64,000 bases of DNA, from the NCBI RefSeq assembly GCF_020921035.1, contig NC_063154.1, forward strand, positions 6,138,001-6,202,000, in the 5' to 3' direction. Shown piece by piece: positions 36,074 through 49,700 of this stretch (positions within the stretch are counted from its first letter, which is position 1; the number at the start of each line of letters is the position of its first letter). Both the position numbers and the translations under genes were made by a program. Below the pieces are notes generated by a model. That model ran no database searches. It was not told the origin of the DNA and saw nothing but the letters and a program-made list of their open reading frames with translations. This stretch comes from Rhodamnia argentea (Eukaryota; Streptophyta; Magnoliopsida; Myrtales; Myrtaceae).

Positions 36074-38045
36074 CGCTGCAGGGGAGACCCCTCAAACGTA
36101 GAAAGAAAGGGAGCTTTTGGCCATGTTTGTACTGCATTTTTTTCCCCTTCAATGGTTAGCCATGATTGTGGAACTGAAGGTCATTTTTGATATTGAGGTT
36201 ATTCCTGTTTGTTTAGGAGAATTTGATGGGGAGAGTAGGAAGAGATGAAAATCAAAGACAATTGTTCATGTCTCATGGGCTCATAGAATGAAATAAATCC
36301 ATGCGTAAGTTCAAGTTTGAGCTGCCAAGTCCACTTGAATGACTCATCATACTTCTGGGCATCTTATCTCTGACTGCATTGTAGTTCTTTGGATTCGTAT
36401 TTCGCTAAGGCCATTTAGGCACTATTCTTGTTTTCCATTCGTCGAACAATGACCATGTCTTGGTAGTTATGATGCCTACAGGTTTGTCTTACAGCCAAGA
36501 ATTAGGCTATGGTTTGATGAATTGCCGATCTCATTGCCTGGGTGAAGGTCTGGATAGGAAGTCAACAAAGCATTGGACAAGGTCATTGATTTTTCTACTG
36601 AATTTGCAGATTAGCTTATGATGAACTCTCGCTCTTGAGCTAACTTGTCACGACGACCCTGCGCGAAACGCTTGGTTATTTTTCTCAAATTTTTTCCGTA
36701 TGTTCTCACAATCACATTCTGACAATCCCTAACATTCTGCACAAGGTGGTCTGCTCTTGTGATGAAAGTCCATATTTTCATCAGATCGGAGCTTTGCCCA
36801 TCCTGCTGTTGTTTGCTTTGCTGGTCTTATGCCAGATTCTTGAGACTTCAATCTTCTCTCAGTTAGGCACACCTTCTGTGTCAAAGGGCTGGCTGACTTG
36901 GGAAAGATAAAGATTTGCAACTGGACTTGAATCCAAAAATGGTTTCTTACTGAAAGATGGGCAACAGAAATTGTTGCTGCTCTCGGTCGACTTCAGGCCA
37001 TGAGTGCTTCTGGCAGTAGCAAGCTGGTTTCAAGCTTAGTCCTTGACTTCCAGCCATTTTCGCTGCGGCTCATTTCACCTTGATGTGGCTTGCGATTTCC
37101 GCATCAGGATGGTCTGCATTTTCACCTCATCAACTAATCATTGCTTTTCGACCAAAAAAAAAAAAAACTAATCATTTCTGGAACTATCACTCAATCAAGG
37201 TCCAAAAGGGAAGTCGGTATATCAGCATTTAGCAACTGAGTGTGACACACGAGGTCTGCAGCGAGCTGGTCCAACTCGCTAGGCATAAGTACAAGAAGAG
37301 ATGGAGTTCGGATTCAGGGACGATTGGGCATCGGTCTGGTCCAGTCCCGTGCCTGCTCTTGCGAGACCCTTGGGCTTGGATGACTCCCTTCTTGTTACCT
37401 CCTGCGTATCATTCTATTTTTACAGATTTACCATTGTTGAATGGTGTTTTTGTGGGGTGCATGGTCACTACAGCAAGAACCTAAACCTCTTGGGCGCTTA
37501 CTCTTTCTCAAATCTTTCAGATCGTTGCCGAGACACCAGCATGAATCCACATGTGATAGAAGGACACTTTTCCTATTCATGTCAGCAGGCCACACTTCAT
37601 ATCACAAAATTAACGGATTTTTTTTTTCTTATCTCTATCCTATTCTTGGAGCTGCAAGCCGATTTGAATTAAAAATCACCCTAAACGTATACAAATTATT
37701 CGCGAGTTCTACTTTTGATTTATAATGTTCGATAAAATTTTGCGGCTCGAAAACTTTAACTAACATATGCAATTACCTAAAATCTATATATAACATATAA
37801 TATTATTGCTTTGAAATTTTGGAGGGAAAGAAGTAGAAGTAACGAGTCAAGCAGGAAAATATAAAGGCAAAAATTCACATTACGTTGAAGTTGAAGGACT
37901 AAAATGAAATATATCAAATTTCTCCATCCAAAAAGGGGAAAGAAAACAGAGAGGCCCCTCGCTTATCTTCTTTCCTGGCCAACGTCATCTTCTCCTTCTC
38001 CCACAGCTCCATCGTCGAGCTGAGAAGGAACTCGCGCAGAGAGAT
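36074..38045. other. Intergenic, no gene recognised
   Basis: 3' UTR of the GCK gene, then AT-rich DNA. Frames at 37242-37725 do not resemble known proteins. An AT-rich stretch with TATATATAA near 37785 lies about 255 bp before the next ATG. Confidence 0.4.
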
Positions 38046-41000
38046 ATGGACAGCTACAAGCTCTTCTCTCCCTCCTCATCCGCGCCTTCTCTCTCGGCTT
38101 TCCTCTCCCCTCGCCCAAACACCCTCCGCCATCTTCCCTCACTTCCATGCAAACGGTCCTTCGTCTCAGCCTCCCTCCTCCACTCTCAGCAACCGCAAAA
38201 GCCACCTCCCCTGCCCCCCGCCGTGGAGGCCTTCTGGGAGTGGCTCCGCCGCGAGGGCGTCGTCTCCCTCAAGACCCCGGCGAAGCCCGCGGTCGTCCCG
38301 GAGGGCCTGGGGCTCGTCGCCCAGAGAGACATTGCCCGGAACGAGGTCGTCCTGGAGGTGCCCAAGAAGTTGTGGATAAACCCAGAGGCGGTGGCTGGCT
38401 CGGAGATTGGGAAGGTGTGCGGGGGGTTGAAGCCGTGGGTGTCCGTGGCTCTGTTCTTGATCCGAGAGAAGCTGAGGGACGACTCGCCGTGGCGGGTCTA
38501 CCTTGATGTCCTCCCAGAGTCCACCGATTCCACTGTATTTTGGTGAGTTCAGCTTCATTTCGCCATGCTTGTTTTGTTTATAAGTTCTTTGTTCTCTGTA
38601 TATAAAGTTAATAGGGACATGGGCTGTGTCTAAGTTTGAGATTTTGGAGTGTGATTGGTTTTAGTTTTGCTGGTTCCAGCGCAGGTCAGAAGAGGAGCTA
38701 GCTGAGCTGAAAGGTTTGTGCAATATTCTTTTCCTTTTGCTTTATTCGCCACCGCTTATTTATGAGATGTTTATTTGAAATTTAGTTATGTTAAGTTAGA
38801 GGCACAACTTTTGCTGGTTAATGAATTGATTGTGATCCTGAGATTATTTCTTTGAGTAGTTTTCCAAGGCTGGTGCGTATGAGAATGCATGTCACATAAG
38901 CCGCAGGGAGAAGTTACTAGAGATAGCCGAGGTGACAAATTTGTAAATTTGTCCGGCCAAATAACCTTGGTTCGATATAAGTTGCGCACTAGAAGACCAA
39001 TACTTGTGAAGGACCTGACTCTTCATATTTGACAGCACTGCAAAATGATCCTTGCGTACTCTAACGCCGCCTGGTGCGTTGAAGAAATGAAATTCTACGC
39101 AGCAAAACACCAAAAGCCTCAATTAAAAGCCTGAGTCGCTGCAAACATTACTCAAGTTTCTAACCAGAGCTTCCTGTCATTTATACCATACAAAAATGTT
39201 GTCAGTGTTTGATTTTGGTGTCACGAACCTAGCTTGACTTTAGAAACACTGCTTTTAGAAGTTTATGACAGGTTGGTAACCAAAAGCTGGGGCAATAAGC
39301 TGCCCCAGCCACTGGATAAGATTGTACTAATTCATATTTGGGAATGACTTAGACCCCTTGATAGAGTCGTGATAACTTCTTATGAACATGTTTATCATCA
39401 CTGACATCATCCTGGATGGAGTTCCGATCTTTCTCCCTGCATTTATACATTATGACATGTAGATCTTTTTTGTTGTCCCAGCTTCGATAGTCTGTGGAGA
39501 TTTCTGAGTAATGACCGGAGGGTGATATGTTTTTCATGCTTTTTAATTACTAGGATGATTCCAAGCCAATTTTATGTGAAGTGGATCTTATCATTGTAGG
39601 ATCTCAGCTATTGAGCACTACATTAGGTGTGAAAGAGTATGTGGGTAGTGAATTCCAGAAGTTGGAACAAGAGATTATATTACCTAACAGGCAGCTCTTC
39701 CCTTCTCGTATAACATTGGATGACTTCCTCTGGGCATTTGGGATCCTCAGATCAAGGGCATTTTCAAGACTTCGTGGCCAAAACCTTGTGTTGATCCCCC
39801 TTGCGGATTTGGTAAGCAATGTTACCTTTGTGGCATTAATTAACTTCAATCGGCCGGGGTTGTTCCTTATATTAATTCAGGTGGCTGGAGGAAGTTACTT
39901 TTGTGACGGAGCATGACATGGAACTTGTGTTGTATTAACTTGTTATTTTTTGTTTAGTATGAAAAGAAAGAGGGAATTGCCTGTAGTCTAGATGCATTTA
40001 TTAGGAAAAATAAAGCATAAAATTGTTGTGAAGGAAAATAACACGGCAAAGAAGTGCTTTGATATTCCTTTTGTTTGGTTGCCCGTGTTCATGCAGGAAG
40101 ACAGTAATACACCTTACGTATCCAACCACACTGTGTTTCTTTCTGTAGTACTCTCAGAATTGCTAACTATTTGGTTTTGCAATAAACAAGTACAGCTAGC
40201 AGTCTATCAAACCTAAATTTTTTCCCGCATTCATTCTAAACACTTGTGAGACAGAAAAATTAAGTGGTACTCGTTATCCACGTCTTTGAGTAGGAACCTG
40301 CTGTGGATAGGTCACACATGCGATGATTGATTTCCTATGCAAAATGGTGGCTTCGCTGATGATGTGGTAAATCAGTGGCCACGGTTGAAGAAACTATGGT
40401 GGGAAACCGCTATGAGGACATGGGGTTAACTAATCCCATAGGAAGCTTCTTGGATGTTCAGTTTGATTACTGTCTCTTATTAGATGTTTTAGTAGCCATG
40501 CAAGTATTTGTTCTTCCACAAACAGCTACTTTTAGCCTCCAATAAACATGTCAGTTCACTTCATCCTATTTCTCCCCTGAGTTGAGAATTCACCTCTTGT
40601 TGGTGATTTGAACTTCTATTAACCTGAAACCCTCTCAGATTAATCACAGTCCGAGTATCATCACAGAAGATTATGCATATGAAATCAAAGGTGCTGGTCT
40701 TTTTTCAAGGGAGCTGTTATTTTCTTTGAGGAGCCCTGTGTCTGTCAAAGCTGGTGAACAGGTAATTTTAACAAACAAATACTTTGGAACGGTATATCTT
40801 TGATCTACATTTCCCTTTTCATGTGAAGAGAACTTAACATTTTTGTTGTAGCAACAAACTATCGCTAATAAAATTCACCCTAGATGTAATTGTATTCTCA
40901 TTAAACCAGTCATGACATGGGCCACGACTTATTGACAAGCTTATCAACTCTTTTCTGATGCTAAGAAACTTTTGAACAGGTTCTGATTCAGTATGATTTG

Positions 41001-41940
41001 AATAAGAGCAATGCTGAATTGGCTCTGGATTATGGGTTCATAGAATCAAACTCAGAGCGCAACTCGTATACGTTAACACTGCAAATATCCGAGTTGGATC
41101 AATTTTTTGGAGACAAGCTAGATATAGCCGAGTCAAATGGTCTGGGGGAGACTGCATCTTTTGATATAGTTTCGGGTCAACCTCTTCCACCAACAATGCT
41201 TCCGTATTTGCGGCTAGTAGCTCTAGGAGGAACAGATGCTTTCCTCCTGGAATCCCTTTTCAGGAACACAATATGGGGCCACCTGCAATTGCCTGTGAGT
41301 CGGGCCAATGAGGAGCTAATATGTCATGTTATTCGAGATGCTTGCAGATCTGCACTTTCTGGTTATCATACCACAGTCGAAGAGGTAAAAATCCGTGATA
41401 TCTTGTACATTGGTCAAATTCAGCTACTCATCTGGCAAACCAAGCAAGAATCATAATACCATGTGGCACCTGTTGTTTCATCATAATGGAAACAGAAGTC
41501 AGATTCTATGCCTAGGTTTCTAAATGAGATTATGTAGCAAATGGATGTCATATAATTTTTTAACTGAATGAATGGATGGAATTCTCTGATAATGGACCTC
41601 CATCCTCACCTTAACTTGCCTTCATTTAGTCCTGGGTTCCCCTAGCATTGAAACTTTCAGCACTCCAACCATTTTAATTTTGCAAATACTCATGAAAAAG
41701 TTCCAAGAGTAAGATGTCATCTTGCAGGATGAGAAGCTTGCAGAAAAAGGGGATCTTGCTCGTAGGCTAGAGATTGCAGTCGGTGTTAGAGCTGGGGAGA
41801 AGAAGGTGCTGCAGCAAATTGACAATGCATTCAAGGATAGAGAAATGGAATTAGATGAGTTGGAATACTACCAAGAAAGAAGGCTCAGAGATCTTGGTCT
41901 CGTTGGCGAGCAAGGCGACATCATTTTTTGGGAGAAGTGA
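38046..41940 (+). CDS. LSMT: Rubisco/aldolase lysine N-methyltransferase, chloroplastic (copy 1)
   Basis: Six exons: 38046-38542, 38685-38713, 39600-39811, 40639-40761, 40980-41384, 41728-41940. They join to 492 residues. Residues 1 to about 45 are Ser/Pro/Arg-rich, a chloroplast transit peptide. The SET domain starts near 85 (EGLGLVAQRDIARNEVVLEV) and contains RSRAFSRL, INHS (247-250, binding S-adenosylmethionine) and LALDYGF with the catalytic tyrosine at about 305. The C-terminal substrate-binding domain follows (LPPTMLPYLRLVALGGTDAF, SALSGYHTTVEE, GVRAGEKKVLQQID, LGLVGEQGDIIFWEK). Length equals pea and Arabidopsis orthologues (about 490). The enzyme transfers methyl groups to stromal lysines: Rubisco large subunit Lys14 in some species, fructose-bisphosphate aldolase more generally. 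It is the first member of a direct tandem pair. Confidence 0.95.
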
Positions 41941-42649
41941 GAGTGAAACATTATGTGCACTCCTGTGGGATCCTGGTCTAATACGACAGAAAGCAAGAGA
42001 GCAATGTTGTTTGCTGCATTTGGCTCTTCTTACTCTCCAAACCAAATTCGGACAATGACGGAGAAAGCACAACCAGAAACGTGATATCTCGCTTCGTTTC
42101 CTTGCAACGATTATGTTAACAAGACTTTACTTTGCATGGCTTTCGCTCCATCATCCTTTTGCCATCTTGTCTACCCTGACCGACTTCCACCTGCCTGGGC
42201 TCTGTCAATTGTGCAAGGTCGACACGAGCGAGGTTCTATGCATTCAACACGCAGCTGATTATAGACGTTCTGGGGCCATGTCTAATGTCTGTTGCTGTAG
42301 TTAGATCGCTGCACTGACCATCTGATATGGCTGTTCCAAGGCGCAGCCCTGGTGCTGTACCATCATTCTGTGTTTTACTGAACTCTCAGTTTGATAAGAT
42401 CAGTGTGAGCCAACACGTAGATATAACGCAAAAGGGTCTCATTTCTTTCTGATGCTAATTCCAAAGGACTGACGTTTTGCATGATCGGTGTAAATCATGA
42501 TTTCATAATTTATCTTCTTTCTCTGCCTATTAGAACGCTTCTTGGACTGATTTTGTAAAGCGCCGGTGCATAAAAAGCCTGCTGCTTTGCTTCTAAGAGA
42601 TGTAGAGGCCAGTTCTGGAGTCGCGCTGTGGGAAAAACCACCTTGATTC
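41941..42649. other. Spacer between the tandem methyltransferase genes
   Basis: 3' UTR and spacer. No additional gene recognised. Confidence 0.4.
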
Positions 42650-42990
42650 GGGAAAAAATGTCTAAAAAATTCTAAATTTATCATATCTTTATCAATTTAG
42701 TCCTAAATTTTTTAATTTTGTCAATTCAATTTTAAACCTTTTCATGCTTTGTCAATTGAGTCTTATTGACAGAAAATCGCTGACGTGGATGTCAGTCGTT
42801 TTATGTGGCATAACTAATGCTGACGTGGATAATTTTTATAATATTTTAGTACTTTTTGAATTTTTCCTTTTTTTTTCCTTAGTTTCTTCTTTACTGTTCT
42901 TGGGGCTAGCGAGGGCCGCCGGGCCCTCGCCGGCAATAGGGGAGGGTTACGGCCTTTGCCCAGCCTGGCCCAGATCATCGCGGCAGTACC
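42650..42990. mobile_element. Truncated MITE, 8-bp-TSD family (copy 6), next to a promoter
   Basis: The left terminus GGGAAAAAATGTCTAAAAAA begins at 42650, followed by the family words 'caatttagtcctaaattttt' and 'gctgacgtggat' and the GC-rich core (about 42901-42970: GCGAGGGCCGCCGGGCCCTC). The right arm is absent. The sequence then passes into the leader of the second methyltransferase, whose ATG is only about 135 bp further on. Confidence 0.7.
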
Positions 42991-43123
42991 GACGAGAAAT
43001 ATATTTCTCTCCCCACTTTGCGTCTTACTTGATCTGGAAAGATAACTGAAAACGAACCCCTCATCCACTGCGCAGCTCACAACACATTATCCAAGAAAAC
43101 AGGCGCCCAATCCCCAACACAGA

Positions 43124-45671
43124 ATGTCCACTCTCTTCTTTTCCGTCTCTCCACCCTCTTCTTCATTCCCTTTGAAATCCTTCAAAAGCTCGTCTCCCTT
43201 CAAGACCACCTTCAAAATACCTCTCTTTTCCACAACTCCTCCTTCCTCGCTCCATGTTGACCCCCTCGAATCCGACCCGCCGTTGCCGCCTTCCGTCCGC
43301 ACCTTCTGGAAGTGGCTCGGTGAAGAGGGCGTGGTCTCTCCGGCCTGCCCAGTTCGCCCTGCTTACGTTCCCGAAGGCCTCGGCCTCGTCGCGCGGCGAG
43401 ACATTGCTCAAGATGAAGTCGTCCTGAAGGTCCCCAGAAGGTTGTGGATATACCCGGACAATGTTGCTGCTTCGGAGATTGGCTATCTCTGCGCCGATTT
43501 GAAGCCCTGGGTGGCTGTCTCTCTCTTCTTGATAAGGGAGAAGATGAGGGGCAACTCCCCGTGGCGGTTCTATATTGATATATTACCAAAGCGAACGAAC
43601 TCGACGTTGCATTGGTGGGTTTCGTGTTTGCTTTGCGAATCCTATCCGAGAATTAGGAACTTTTTCTTAGTTGTATCGGATGGTCCTGAGATTGTGGGTT
43701 GATTAGTTGTGTGCTTCTGTTTTCTGGTTCCAGTGCAGGTCAGAAGAAGAGCTTGCTGAGATTAAAGGTCTGTGGTTTCTCTAGCGCTGACGGTGCTTCG
43801 TTCTATGTGCCTAGTTTGATTGCCTTGTCTCTGGATATCTGTCAATGGAATTTTTCTTGCGAAATCATCCAGGCACGTTACTATGGCGGATGACCAGGGA
43901 GATGAAAGAGCATGTAGAGAGTCAATACCAAAAAGTAGAAGAAGAAATCATATCGCGCCACGAGCAGCTGTTTCCATCTTCTATAACGCTGGATGGGTTT
44001 CTCTGGGCATTTAGCATGCTGAGATCGCGGGCATTTTCGCACCTTAGGGGCCAACTGGTTATGCTTCCACTCGTGGATTTAGTAAGCCAATTGATCCTTT
44101 CCTATCGTAAATCGATAGTGAACTTGTCTGCATTTCTTTCGGGCCTCAATCATTCTGCCGGGGAAATTTAAGAATTCCATGTTATTTATGTGCGTCAGAT
44201 TAACCACAGCGCTAGCATAACAAGAGAAGATAATGCGGAGGAGATTAATGGACCAGCAGGTCTTTTTTCTTGGGACCTCCTTTTCTGTTTGAAGTCAACA
44301 ATGCCCGTCAAAGAGGGTGAGCAGGTAAACCTCCAAAGCCTGTAGAACTTCTTTTCCCCTGCCAGTCGCAGAGAAATGAATCTTAACCTAATTGAATCGT
44401 CGTAATTAACTCATTGATTACCCGACGAGTATTCCTCAGAGATCGAGAAAATTTGATTTTATTATCTAGAAATGCCATTACACAAGCCTCATCCGGTGGG
44501 GCGGTGATTTGTGACCATTCACCGTGACTAACAGAATCCTGGGACAGGTTTTCATCCAGTATGGATTAAAGAAGAGCAATGCTGACTTGGCTCTTTATTA
44601 TGGGTTTGTGGAACCAAACTCCAATCGTGACTCGTATACACTTACATTCAACATATCCGAGTCGGACCCTTTCCATCGGGAGAAGCTTGACATTGCAGCA
44701 GCCAATGATTTGGGTGAGACTGCATACTTCGATATTTTTATGGACCGTCCTCTTCCGCCAGCAATTCTTCCATATCTGCGGCTCATGGCACTTCGAGAAA
44801 CAGATGCATTCCTCCTGGAGCCTGTCTACAAGAAATCTATTTGGAAAACTCTCGAATTACCGATAAGTCACATGAACGAGGAGCTGGTATGCAAGATGGT
44901 CATAGATGCTTGTGAATCAGCTCTTTCAGGCTATCACACCACAGTCGAACAGGTACATGGGACATTCTGATTTCCACTCGGGTAATTTTGCTAGATGGTT
45001 TGTCCTAGGTCAGTTGGACTGTGTTGAATCATACGGGGTAAAAATGGCCGAGTTGAGAGCTCTTTAGCATGTCATCTCTATTCTGAAATAAATCATGGTA
45101 ATCAATTTTTTTGGTAGCTAAATGTGGTATAATCTCATGTGGCAAAATGTTTAGAACGTCAGAAGTAACCAAGTCAATTACTGATTCTAGTATTTGTAGA
45201 GCATTTACCTTCCCTAATCTAAGCCTAGTGAAACTAAAAGTGGGGAAGTCTCAGGAAACGAATTCAGTAAAATCTCTCACTGATCATATTTATCCAGATC
45301 TACGCATCTTTTTGCCTCAACTGCATAAAGTTAGTGACTTTCTAGATCAGGGCATTTCGGTTTCTCTGAAAACTGTAGAAGCAAATCACACCTAATTGCT
45401 CTATGTTTTTGCCCCATTCAAATGCAATGACTTGCAGGACGAGAAGCTAATTCAAGAAGGAAATCTTGGTTCCAAACTTGAGATAGCCGTGAGGGTTAGA
45501 GCAGGTGAGAAGCGGGTGTTGCAGCAAATTGAGGGTATTTTCAAGGAGAGGGAAGCTCAATTGGACAAGTTCGAGTACTACTGTGAGAGGAGATTGAAGG
45601 AGATCGGTCTGGTTGGTGAGGAAGGCGAAACTTATTGCCAGCCTAAGAAGGATTCGATGCCCACCTTATAG
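43124..45671 (+). CDS. Rubisco/aldolase lysine N-methyltransferase-like, chloroplastic (copy 2)
   Basis: Six exons: 43124-43614, 43739-43767, 43873-44081, 44199-44324, 44548-44952, 45438-45671. They join to 497 residues. Intron phases match copy 1, and exons 2 (29 bp) and 5 (405 bp) have identical lengths, so this is a tandem duplicate. A Ser/Pro/Phe-rich transit peptide (1 to about 45) precedes the SET domain (EGLGLVARRDIAQDEVVLKV, RSRAFSHL, INHS at 244-247, LALYYGF with the tyrosine at about 303). Core residues are kept, but the stretch after exon 2 differs (copy 1 LLSTTLGVKEYV, here LLWRMTREMKEHV), one residue is deleted in GQ-LVMLPLVDL, and the C-terminus ends in QPKKDSMPTL in place of DIIFWEK. 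This suggests an altered target or surface; activity itself looks intact. Second intron only 105 bp, against 886 bp in copy 1. Confidence 0.92.
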
Positions 45672-46755
45672 AGCCAGTACATAGTTTATTCTCGTCGTCG
45701 CCTTGAGGTTGTGTTTAAAGGTCAGAAGCAAACTGTGAAAACATTTTCCGACTTCTGGAGTACGCAAGGGATGGTGAGCAAACAAATCAGTGAATTCATC
45801 TGTTGTATCAAGGTTTAAACATTGCAAACTCGGCTTAGATGGATTGACAATTTGTGTACCTTATTCTGGCGAGCGAGTTCCAATTTGCATGAAGTTCTGA
45901 GGGAACAAGGAATTACAGGGATTTGTATTACTTCCCCATTTTTCTGCTTGTATCAAAGTTCATGGCACTGCTTTGCCAGGAGTTATGATCATTGGTTCAG
46001 TAATTAATCGACCAAGTTTCTTTGAAGAGCACAAAAAATCAGTTTAGGTTGCATTACTCTGTGTCCTGCAAATTTGTAATTGCAAGGTGTGCTCTCTTAC
46101 TTTCATATGACAGCCGAAAAGTGAAGCTTAAAAAAATGCTGCTTCGCGGAATGTTGTGACCGCCATATAAATTTAGGTTTGGCTCCAGTTTACTTTGTTT
46201 ACCATCTTATACAGACTTCACTAATGAAGTCAAGAAATAAAATTGAAAAGAACTTGCAGATGTCTTCCGAGTCATCATCGCCTCCCGCAACCAAAAGAAT
46301 AGACAAGAACCAAATAAGCTTTCGTTATGTGTTATCACAGAAACAGCAAAATGTACACTCATTTTCAGTGACTTCTCAACAGATTACAATCGTTAACTAT
46401 AGACAAGAAAAAATGATAAATTTTATCTTTGTAGCTGCCCTGAAAGGAAGACAAGAATTCTTTGCTTGCCGCTTCTTATTAGGCTTTCGGGCATTTGCAT
46501 ATCATGGTCAAACAAAAAGCCATTTGCGATGATGAAGCCGGAGTAACTCGTCCATCAAATTCGAGAGTCTTCCTATCTCCTTGTAAGGAGAAATAACGCA
46601 GCTGTACGGGCGCTGCAACTTTTGGAAAGATCAACTTGAATTTCAAGCCCATGAACATATTGCGTTGGAACGCGTTCAGATGATGATAGTCTATCATCGC
46701 CGGCAATTAACTAGAGATTTCACTGGATTTCCTCTTGCCCGGGCTGGGTAAATCA
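45672..46755. other. Convergent intergenic region
   Basis: Lies between the stops of the methyltransferase (plus) and O-fucosyltransferase (minus) genes, so it holds both 3' UTRs. No other gene. Confidence 0.5.
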
Positions 46756-49700
46756 TCAGTCAGGTTGCTGGCAAAGGCACTCCAGAGGATTTGCATAGAA
46801 GTAATCCTCCTCCTTGGGCTTATCGACAATAACTCTACGATGACTTGGCTGTCCCATCTTCTTCTCATGTGCCCAACGTACAGCAACTTCAAAATTTTTC
46901 TGCGAAAGTGTCCCGTTCTGATGCAAATCCAGTAACACCACAAGCCTTTTACGATCTAACAGAACGGTTCTCTTAAACCCAAGATATCTGCAGAAAAATG
47001 TCACAGTTTGCGCACAGCTTTTCGAGGGAAAATGGGATAGCCTAATAAATTTGTCTTGTTCTTCCAAGGGAAATAACGGAAGAACATCGATCAAGTTAAC
47101 AGCTTACCTGCGGTGACCTTCCACAAGTTTTGCCATATTTCCATCATATGTAGGGATGAAAGTATTGCTGGCTATTGATACCATAAAATCTAGAGCCGCC
47201 ATTTGTGATGAGTGATTGTGGAACTGCTGTAACTCCTTCGGATCCAGCAGCATCTCCTTTTTAACCTGACATAAAAAGTAAAATCTGTAAAAAGATTGAA
47301 GAACTACGTACCAAATTACATGGAGATGGACTCCTCCAGTGCCAATTGCAATTGGCATCAATTGATGTTCTAATACATGCTCCGAGTATTCGCAGCTGCT
47401 TAAGCATCCTTTTATACACTGTCTACCGTTCATGGATCATGTTACATACACCCTCAAGGTGAAGATGGAACTTTTTAACATTCTCCTTACAATTTTCACC
47501 TTCAGAGAGTTCAACACTGCTAGCATCAGAAGATGTTGGTCACGAAATTAGAAATCTAACAGAACATTAATATGTTAACTCACAATATGTGGAAATGCAG
47601 CCCTTAATGCGGCTAATCTCCGTTCGCTTCCATAGATCTCTCCAGATGCAATGTAAATCTGCGTGTCTTTGTCAAAACCTAGGGCCTGTAAAACTAATGA
47701 TGTCTCTTCCGGAGTCAGAGGACACAGACCTTGTGATCTCCTTTCCTCAGCCACAATCTCTTTCTCCCTCCACCAGGGGAACGCATACCTGCATGAGAGG
47801 CACAATTCATGTCGCCACACATATTATATATGAGTAACGAGAGAAACAGATAAGTTGATGAAATGAAAAGATGAAAGATATCTAATGCCACATTCCTCAT
47901 ATTCTATCAAGCTTACTTTTGCCGAAGTGCCACATCTAGAACTTCAGAACTAAAGCCACTGGATTCGACTACATTATAGCATAGGCCAGAAAATATTATA
48001 GAGTTCCATCTCAGGATAAAGTCACAAGAACTTAAAGACTCAAAAAACATATCCCTTGCCATAGCAAAATATCAGCTAAGTATAGAGATATACACAAAAA
48101 CCATCATCAAGTGTCGCTTAAGTACAATATGCATCCTCTAGTTAATCTACATTTTACACCTTCGTTCAAGAACCTATATTTTGCGCCTTGAGGTTTCCAA
48201 AGGTTTATGACTTTTTCCTTAAGGCAAAACTAGCACACATCAGCTGAATGAGTTAAACAAAAATTACTACTATGGCAAGCAATAAACCATGCACATGCCA
48301 AGACAAACCTCATTCGCTTGAGCTCTTCAGCTTCTTCTGCTGTACAACCATGGGTGCATCCAGAGAAAGCCAACATATCCATCTCGTATCTTAGATGCAA
48401 AGCCATGAAAGACCCCTTTTCTTGAAGGAGACGGACTAATTTGTTCCCCAGAGCCTCGATCTGAGGAGTAAATTTTAGAGCGTGAAAGTTGACTCGACAT
48501 CTGAGCCTCTGAAGATCTAGTGAAATTCCATTATTTGCCAAACGAGCATCCGTTCTATTGAAATGTACCACCTTATGCTTGCTAAATAGTGGCAAAATCT
48601 GCATGGCATAGGCAAAGACATTACACAGGGTAAGTATATGTAAGCAACATAAAACTACATTTAAGCACTACAACTGCCTTATTCTCTGTATGCAAAATGG
48701 CATGCCATGCAGGGAAAATATATCAGATTTAAATTGTGATCAATGGCTCAATCACAACCAGGCAAAAAGGCCCAATCCATGTCCATGTGGGATCTCTATC
48801 AGCATAAAGCCAAGTATAAAAAGGTCCAACATAAGCATGCCATCATTATACTACAATCTAAAGCAATCAAATTCAAAGAAGAAGAAAAAAGAATGCAGGC
48901 CATCCAGAAACAGAGACGCGTATGCCCAACCAATTAAAGACCATGCCCTGCCCAGGTGAAGACTGCCTCAAATCGCCAACTGATTCGCACGCTTAGCTAG
49001 CACCTTGCCATGGCTGAGGCCTTTGAGGTTAAAAGACACATGCGTATGCACAAGCACAGGCAAAGGAGACAGAATTGAGACATGTACACAAACACGTGGT
49101 TGGATTCGGCCGAAATTGGATCCAAGTTACCAGTATGAGAGCATATAACAATTACCAGTCATCAGATTACTGAATGCGTGTCCACTTTCATTAACCAGCT
49201 ACATCCACCCGACCTCTATCAAAACAACACTTCAATCATTTTTCTGTAACAAATAGATAAATGTTGTCAAACCTGTTGCAAATAATACTTTTCGTTTGAC
49301 CAGCTAACAGGGGCCATTCGCAAGGGTTGGTAACCATACTTCTGCTGATATCGCTTTGGCAGCCTTCTTACAATCCGAACTTCATCTCTTAGGGAGTCGA
49401 TGAAATGTCTCACGTCAAATATATCCTCAAAATTACTGCAGCAATTTCACAAAATTAAAAACCTTGAGCCAGCCGCAGAAAAGCACACTAAACAAAAGCT
49501 ATTCCAAAGACTGAATATACCTAGGGTCAGCCCAAAAAGATGTTTTATCGAGCTCCGGAACTACCAAAGTGAGATTCAAAAGGCGAGCAATAGTCACCAT
49601 GTCACAGATCTGAAATTGCATGTTCAATCAGTGACTTCATGTTACTGAAGAAAAACAAGTCATAGAAGTGCTTACCGCAGCCCGCATTTGATTTAGACCC

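Noticed and set aside
35558-36152. Long alternative frames on both strands across the GCK gene
   Set aside because: Shadows of the GC-rich, acidic coding frame; the GCK domain fixes the true frame.
37242-37725. Overlapping plus-strand frames of 80-123 codons
   Set aside because: They overlap one another, have no family resemblance and lie in ordinary intergenic DNA.
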